Part shown: in pieces, positions 5,189-8,642 of the stretch
Position numbering within the stretch: the first letter of the stretch is position 1
Layout of the letters: the number at the start of each line of letters is the position of its first letter
Assembly: GCA_012521035.1 (NCBI GenBank)
Contig: JAAYND010000173.1
Span: 1 to 8,642, forward strand
Origin: Methanomicrobiales archaeon
GTDB taxonomy: Archaea; Halobacteriota; Methanomicrobia; Methanomicrobiales; Methanoculleaceae
Length of the DNA stretch: 8,642 nt
Reading direction: 5' to 3'
Notes under the pieces: generated by a model
Seen by the model: only the letters and a program-made list of their open reading frames with translations
Databases searched by the model: none
Told to the model about the DNA's origin: nothing
Translations under genes and position numbers: made by a program

Positions 5189-6463
5189 TTAGAAGTTAAA
5201 GTGTCGGCCCACGATCTTCAGGGCGCAGTAGTCACCGCACATCGTGCAGGCGTCTGCATCGGCCGGCATCCGCTCATCCCTGATCGCCCGGGCACGTTCC
5301 GGGTTGATCGCGACGGCAAACTGCCGTTCCCAGTCGAGATCCCGGCGGGCATGCCCCATCTCGAGATCGTCGTCCCTCTTCCTGAGCTTGATCATATCCC
5401 CGACATGGGCGGCGATCCTCGAGCTGATGACACCCTCATAGACCTCCTCGGGGGTGGGGAGTGCCAGGTGTTCGGCCGGCGTCACGTAGCAGATGAAGTC
5501 GGCGCCGTACGATGAGGAGAGCGCGGCCCCGATCGCGGCCACCCGGTCATCGTAGCCGGGCGCGATATCGGTCACGAGCGGCCCGAGCATGTAGAAGGGC
5601 TTCCTGTTCGTGACACGCTTCTGCAGGACGACGTTCGTCTCGATCTCGTCGACCGGTATATGCCCCGGCCCCTCGATGATCGTCTGCACGCCCTCGGCAT
5701 GCGCCTTATCGGCGAGCTCGGCGTTGATGAGCAGTTCCTGGACCTGGGCCCGGTCGGTGGCATCGTGGACCGCGCCCGCCCGCATACCGTTGCCAAACGA
5801 GAGGGTGACCTCGTGTTCTTTTAAGATCTCGAGGAGATAGTCAAACTCCGAGTAGAGCGGGTTTTCCTTCTCGTTGTGGAGCATCCACGCGGTCATGAAG
5901 GCCCCGCCACGGGAGACGAGACCGCCGTGCCGCCCCTGGTTTTGCAGGCGCTTCATCGTCTCATAGTTGATCCCGGTGTGGATCGCCATGAAGTTGGTCC
6001 CGAGCTTCGCCTGCTCCGCCGTTATACGGAAGAGGTCGTCCTCCTCCATGTGGACGACCGCACCATGATTCCGGGCGGCCTCGATGAACGCCTGGTAGAG
6101 CGGGACCGACCCGACCGAGAGGGAGGTCATCTCGATGACCCGGCGCCGGATCTCCAGGAAATCCCCGCCGGTGGAGAGCTCCATCAACGTATCCGCGCCG
6201 GCAAGCTCGGCCTGCCGGGCCTTCTCGATCTCCATATCGATATCGACGATATCAGATGACGTCCCGATGCTCGCGTTGACCTTGGTCCGGAGACCCTCTC
6301 CTATACCGCAGATCTTCACCTGCCGGTAGGGAGAGATCGGGATGGCGATATGCGCCCCGGCCACACCCCGCCTGACAAAGTCCTCGGTTACACCCTCCGC
6401 TGCTGCGACTATTCGCATCTCTTCAGTGATGACGCCACGTTTCGCGTCTTCTATGAGACCCAT
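5189..6463 (-). CDS. thiC: Phosphomethylpyrimidine synthase ThiC
   Basis: ThiC is a non-classical radical SAM enzyme that rearranges aminoimidazole ribotide to HMP-phosphate, the pyrimidine half of thiamine. Family blocks are clear from ATG 6463 (424 aa): MGLIEDAKRGVITEEM (1-16), VNASIGTSS (62-70), ADTLMELSTGGD (90-101), SRGGAFMTAWML (184-195), EGPGHIPVDEIETNV (264-278) and YMLGPLVTDIAPGYDD (291-306). The C-terminal cluster motif is CTMCGDYC (406-413), that is CX2CX3C rather than the CX2CX4C known from characterised bacterial ThiC. The frame stays open to ATG 6541, but family similarity begins at 6463 and a TATA-like box (6494-6488) lies 25-31 bases before it. I therefore choose 6463, probably leaderless, and treat the 26 extra residues as untranslated. 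No TPP riboswitch is evident. It is transcribed divergently from the radical SAM gene at 6635. Confidence 0.95.
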   Translation of the reverse strand: MGLIEDAKRGVITEEMRIVAAAEGVTEDFVRRGVAGAHIAIPISPYRQVKICGIGEGLRTKVNASIGTSSDIVDIDMEIEKARQAELAGADTLMELSTGGDFLEIRRRVIEMTSLSVGSVPLYQAFIEAARNHGAVVHMEEDDLFRITAEQAKLGTNFMAIHTGINYETMKRLQNQGRHGGLVSRGGAFMTAWMLHNEKENPLYSEFDYLLEILKEHEVTLSFGNGMRAGAVHDATDRAQVQELLINAELADKAHAEGVQTIIEGPGHIPVDEIETNVVLQKRVTNRKPFYMLGPLVTDIAPGYDDRVAAIGAALSSSYGADFICYVTPAEHLALPTPEEVYEGVISSRIAAHVGDMIKLRKRDDDLEMGHARRDLDWERQFAVAINPERARAIRDERMPADADACTMCGDYCALKIVGRHFNF

Positions 6464-6487
6464 GACGATATGGTTGGAAGAAAGAGA

Positions 6488-6494
6488 TGATAAA
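6488..6494 (-). promoter_or_regulatory. TATA-like box of thiC
   Basis: Minus strand TTTATCA, centred about 28 bases before ATG 6463, predicts a leaderless or near-leaderless message. A second candidate, CTATTTTA at about 6533-6526, would give a leader of about 40 bases. Neither leaves room to translate from ATG 6541. Confidence 0.4.
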
Positions 6495-6541
6495 GGCTCG
6501 TTTTTCGGAATTGGGCTAAAATAGGCTTGATCTCTCAACAA

Positions 6542-6634
6542 GTAAACTTGACTTACACTTATTCAGGTAGAGTTTCCTAGCCGGAAAGCCAAGACTTACT
6601 AGAAATAAGAGAGAACTACTACACCACTCGGTGA
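6542..6634. promoter_or_regulatory. Divergent promoter region between thiC and the radical SAM gene
   Basis: This AT-rich spacer contains the heptamer GACTTAC twice (6550-6556 and 6593-6599, 43 bases apart), a short inverted repeat TTTCC-TAGCC-GGAAA (6573-6587), and a weak plus-strand TATA candidate (AGAAATAAG, about 6601-6609) some 26-34 bases before ATG 6635. Operator function is possible but unproven. Confidence 0.35.
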
Positions 6635-7351
6635 ATGGATTTGAACGTCAATTTTGGAGGTTTTGTCCCGATCAGCACCGTCGACTGGCGAGGGAGGGCC
6701 GCCTGCACTCTGTTTCTCAGAGGTTGCCCCGCGCGATGTTTTTACTGTCACAACATCGATATCCAGGGCGGTAGCGACTTCCGCGACGCGGACGAGATCC
6801 TCGATATGATCAGGAGCTCGCGTGTGCTTGCGGGCGCCGTGGTCTTCTCAGGGGGAGAACCGACCTTCCAGGGGCCGGCACTCATCCACCTCGCCGCCGC
6901 CGCACGCAAGATGGGGCTCTCCGTCGGTCTGCACACAAATGGTATGTTCCCCCGCGTCATCGAGACCCTGCTTGAGCAGCGCCTGGTGGATATGATCGCG
7001 CTCGACGTCAAGACGACGTGGGAGCGCTACGACGAGCTCCTGGGCGTTGCCGCGGTCGATGCGGTGCAGGAAACGCTTGCCGCCTGTAAGCGGGCGAAGG
7101 CCGACGGCACACTCGGTTCGTGCCAGGCAGTGGTGACCCTCTTTCGGGGGCGCGAGGGAGACCTCCCCGCGATCGCGGAGGCTACCCGGGGGCTGGACCT
7201 CGTGCTCCAGCAGGGAGTCAGCCCGGGCTTTGTCCCCCTGACCCGGCAGGAGATCGAGGCCGCGGCAAAACCGCTCGATCGAAGGGTCCGGATACGGACC
7301 AGGGAGGACGGCGAGGTCGACTACGACCCGGGGCAGGAACGGTCCGGGTGA
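6635..7351 (+). CDS. NrdG-type radical SAM activating protein (anaerobic RNR activase family)
   Basis: This resembles the activating proteins of anaerobic ribonucleotide reductase (NrdG2-like, TIGR02495 type), which use a 4Fe-4S cluster and SAM to set a glycyl radical on a partner. Visible motifs are GGFVPISTVDWRG (8-20), typical of this subfamily, the cluster motif CPARCFYC (31-38, CX3CX2C), GGEP (73-76), LHTNG (99-103) and IALDVKTTWERYDEL (121-135). At 238 residues it is somewhat longer than the 190 or so I expect for the core, owing to a C-terminal extension without recognisable motifs. No nrdD is in the window, so the partner is unknown. ATG 6635 has GGTGA directly abutting it, too close to act as a normal ribosome binding site; leaderless translation is possible. 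Confidence 0.85.
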   Translation: MDLNVNFGGFVPISTVDWRGRAACTLFLRGCPARCFYCHNIDIQGGSDFRDADEILDMIRSSRVLAGAVVFSGGEPTFQGPALIHLAAAARKMGLSVGLHTNGMFPRVIETLLEQRLVDMIALDVKTTWERYDELLGVAAVDAVQETLAACKRAKADGTLGSCQAVVTLFRGREGDLPAIAEATRGLDLVLQQGVSPGFVPLTRQEIEAAAKPLDRRVRIRTREDGEVDYDPGQERSG

Positions 7352-7402
7352 GGCCAACCATAATATCGTCAGGCGCGCAAAAGCTCAATAGAACTTGTTG
7401 CA

Positions 7403-7418
7403 CCGGGCTGAACCCCGG
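7403..7418 (+). terminator. Possible hairpin between the radical SAM gene and the kinase gene
   Basis: CCGGG-CTGAAC-CCCGG forms a 5-bp stem 52 bases past the stop at 7351. A short TTT follows at 7431. It is a weak terminator candidate in the 133-base gap ahead of a new promoter. Confidence 0.25.
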
Positions 7419-7435
7419 CACGGTCCGCTGTTTCT

Positions 7436-7443
7436 GAATATAG
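7436..7443 (+). promoter_or_regulatory. TATA-like box of the UPF0200 gene
   Basis: GAATATAG, in an AT-rich patch after a GC-rich gene. It predicts transcription from about 7464-7466, leaving a leader of about 20 bases that includes the ribosome binding site GGAG (7472-7475). Confidence 0.45.
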
Positions 7444-7452
7444 CACAATAAG

Positions 7453-7485
7453 GTAAATCCTGAAATACAATGGAGTAAATCCTGA
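7453..7485 (+). repeat. 11-bp direct repeat with 22-base period at the UPF0200 start
   Basis: GTAAATCCTGA occurs at 7453-7463 and again at 7475-7485. The second copy ends in the A of the ATG start codon and begins with the last G of the GGAG ribosome binding site. The spacing equals about two helical turns. Confidence 0.8.
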
Positions 7486-8033
7486 TGAAAGTCATTGGAG
7501 TCGCAGGTATGCCGGCAAGCGGGAAAGGAGAGGTGTCAAAGATTGCCCGGGATCTCGGGATTCCAGTCGTGGTCATGGGAGATGCGATACGGATGCGGGC
7601 GGCAGAGGCCGGTCTCCCGGCGACCGACGCAAACCTCGGCGCGATCTCGGGGAAGCTGCGCTCAGAACTCGGCATGGACGCCATCGCCCGGATCACCATC
7701 CCCCTCATCGAGGCCGCCGCCGCTCCGGTGGTCCTGGTAGACGGGATCAGGGGGGACTACGAGGTGGCGACATTCCGTGAACACTTCCCCGACTTTGTTC
7801 TCATCGGTATCGTCTCATCGTTTGAGACACGGTATGCGAGGGTCGCAGGACGGAGGCGATCCGACGACACCCTCACCCCCGAAGACCTCCAGATCCGCGA
7901 CGAGCGGGAACGCGGGTGGGGGCTTGAACGGGCTCTTGCGCAGGCAGATCAGACGGTCATAAACGAAGGCACGCTCGAGGAGTTTACCGCCGAGATCCGG
8001 AGTCTGCTCAGGCATCCCGGAGGGATAGAATGA
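7485..8033 (+). CDS. UPF0200 P-loop nucleotide kinase-like protein
   Basis: This is an archaeal P-loop NTPase of the UPF0200 family, often labelled dephospho-CoA kinase-like or AAA ATPase. As I recall, the demonstrated archaeal dephospho-CoA kinase belongs to a different family (DUF359), so I keep the function open. The Walker A motif GMPASGKG is at residues 8-15 with catalytic K14. MGDAIR (31-36) matches the substrate-binding start of nucleoside monophosphate kinases, VDGIRG (85-90) looks like the Walker B strand, and the Arg-rich RYARVAGRRR (116-125) with R138 suggests the LID. The length of 182 is typical. ATG 7485 is 9 bases behind GGAG. The stop overlaps the next start (ATGA), so the two genes are probably translated together. 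Confidence 0.88.
   Translation: MKVIGVAGMPASGKGEVSKIARDLGIPVVVMGDAIRMRAAEAGLPATDANLGAISGKLRSELGMDAIARITIPLIEAAAAPVVLVDGIRGDYEVATFREHFPDFVLIGIVSSFETRYARVAGRRRSDDTLTPEDLQIRDERERGWGLERALAQADQTVINEGTLEEFTAEIRSLLRHPGGIE
8019..8024 (+). promoter_or_regulatory. Ribosome binding site of the isomerase/epimerase gene
   Basis: GGAGGG within the end of the UPF0200 gene, 5 bases before ATG 8030. It fixes the start of the last gene, whose ATG overlaps the upstream TGA as ATGA. Confidence 0.75.
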
Positions 8034-8642
8034 ATCTCGCCCCGTACTTCTCATCATCATCAAAGGTCTGGGCTGCGCGGGACTGGGTCTTCGGGATCGA
8101 GGAACTCGGGTATACCGGGTGGGAGATCGTCGCCGACGGGAACTACCGCCTGGACAACCCCGATAACTTTGCCGCGATCCGGGAGAACCTTGAGAGCACA
8201 GGGCTCCTTGCGACCGTCCATGCACCCTACAGCGACTTAAACCTCGCATCACTCAACTACCCCATATGGAGAGAGTCCATACGCCAGATCTGCTCATGCA
8301 TTCACCACGCGGCCGACCTGACGGATCGGGTGACGATCCACCCCGGGTTTGTATCCCCGGTGGGAAGACTCGTCCCCGAGAAGGTCTGGGAGATGCAGAA
8401 GGCCGCTCTCGTCGAGATCGGGAGGTACGCAGAGGACCATGGCGTCCTCGCATGCGTCGAGAATATGATCAGCATCAAAGACTTCCTCTGCCGCTACCCC
8501 GAGGAGATCCTCGGCCTCACCGAGGGGATACCCGGGATCGGGATCACCCTTGATGTGGGGCACGCCAACACCAACGGTCTTCTCGATGCGTTCCTCAGGT
8601 ACATCAAAGAGGTCAACCACCTGCACATCCACGACAACCACG
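8030..8642 (+). CDS. TIM-barrel sugar phosphate isomerase/epimerase (AP endonuclease 2 family), C-terminus outside window
   Basis: The frame opens at ATG 8030 and runs off the right edge after 204 codons. It belongs to the xylose-isomerase-like TIM-barrel superfamily (PF01261), which includes sugar isomerases, epimerases and endonuclease IV. Family markers, in order: GYTGWEIV (27-34), VHAPYSDLNLAS (63-74), VTIHPG (101-106), ACVENM with E144, TLDVGHAN with D175 and H178, and HLHIHDN (198-203) with a His/Asp pair. E144, D175 and the His at 199-201 match the divalent-metal ligands of this fold; the last expected acidic ligand lies beyond the window. Endonuclease IV is less likely, as this looks like the short isomerase type, but the missing end prevents certainty. 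The substrate cannot be read from sequence. ATGA overlap with the UPF0200 gene indicates translational coupling. Confidence 0.88.
   Translation, partial: MNLAPYFSSSSKVWAARDWVFGIEELGYTGWEIVADGNYRLDNPDNFAAIRENLESTGLLATVHAPYSDLNLASLNYPIWRESIRQICSCIHHAADLTDRVTIHPGFVSPVGRLVPEKVWEMQKAALVEIGRYAEDHGVLACVENMISIKDFLCRYPEEILGLTEGIPGIGITLDVGHANTNGLLDAFLRYIKEVNHLHIHDNH

Noticed and set aside
5008..5199. Plus-strand frame of 63 codons in the thiC-pfdB spacer
   Set aside because: It is rich in Gly, Pro and Arg as expected of GC-rich non-coding DNA, spans the thiC terminator, and has no usable ribosome binding site.
6464..6634. TPP riboswitch upstream of thiC
   Set aside because: I looked for the conserved TPP aptamer core motifs on the minus strand between the divergent genes and the thiC start and saw none; the leader appears too short.
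1..8642. CRISPR arrays, insertion sequences, phage genes or defence systems
   Set aside because: No regularly spaced repeats, transposase or recombinase motifs, or known defence domains were seen; the tRNA genes show no adjacent duplicated 3' end that would mark an integration site.

Overview
The window looks like chromosomal DNA of a euryarchaeal methanogen, most likely a Methanoculleus-like member of the Methanomicrobiales. The supporting signs are a tRNA gene with a bulge-helix-bulge type intron at the archaeal position 37/38, TATA boxes about 26 bases ahead of likely start codons, an archaeal prefoldin beta subunit, a short archaeal-type ThiC, a UPF0200 kinase-like protein, and GC-rich genes separated by AT-rich spacers. 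The genus is inferred from the feel of the proteins and was not tested by a search.

Layout. Bases 1-1547 (+) hold the end of a COG1313 (PflX-type) radical SAM protein, then a PP2C-type protein phosphatase. A five-repeat HEAT protein (1544-2068, -) converges on the phosphatase and shares four bases with it. Bases 2069-2651 are mostly non-coding, but contain a probable 41-residue single-span membrane protein (2310-2435, -) placed exactly where its TATA box predicts a leaderless transcript. Two tRNA genes follow on the minus strand: tRNA-Tyr(GTA) with a 33-base intron, and tRNA-Asp(GTC) 16 bases downstream. Diverging from them is an isopropylmalate-synthase family gene, called leuA (2980-4542, +), with a strong TATA box and two tiny upstream reading frames. 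The prefoldin beta gene (4593-4958, -) converges on leuA across a hairpin.

After a GC-rich, hairpin-filled spacer comes thiC (5189-6463, -), which ends in a T7 terminator and probably starts 78 bases inside its longest open frame. Divergent from thiC is an NrdG-type radical SAM activase (6635-7351, +). The window closes with a two-gene unit: a UPF0200 P-loop kinase-like protein whose stop codon overlaps the start of a TIM-barrel sugar phosphate isomerase/epimerase (AP endonuclease 2 family) that runs off the right edge.

How the genes relate. Most are housekeeping genes: leucine (or isoleucine) synthesis, thiamine pyrimidine synthesis, protein folding and tRNAs. Three are Fe-S radical enzymes (two radical SAM proteins and ThiC), as expected of a strict anaerobe. 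I see no phage, CRISPR, insertion sequence or large new system. The observations most worth checking are the small membrane protein, the palindrome ahead of the tRNA operon, the leuA upstream reading frames, the 22-base-period direct repeat at the kinase start, the CX2CX3C motif of ThiC, and the uncharacterised kinase/TIM-barrel pair.
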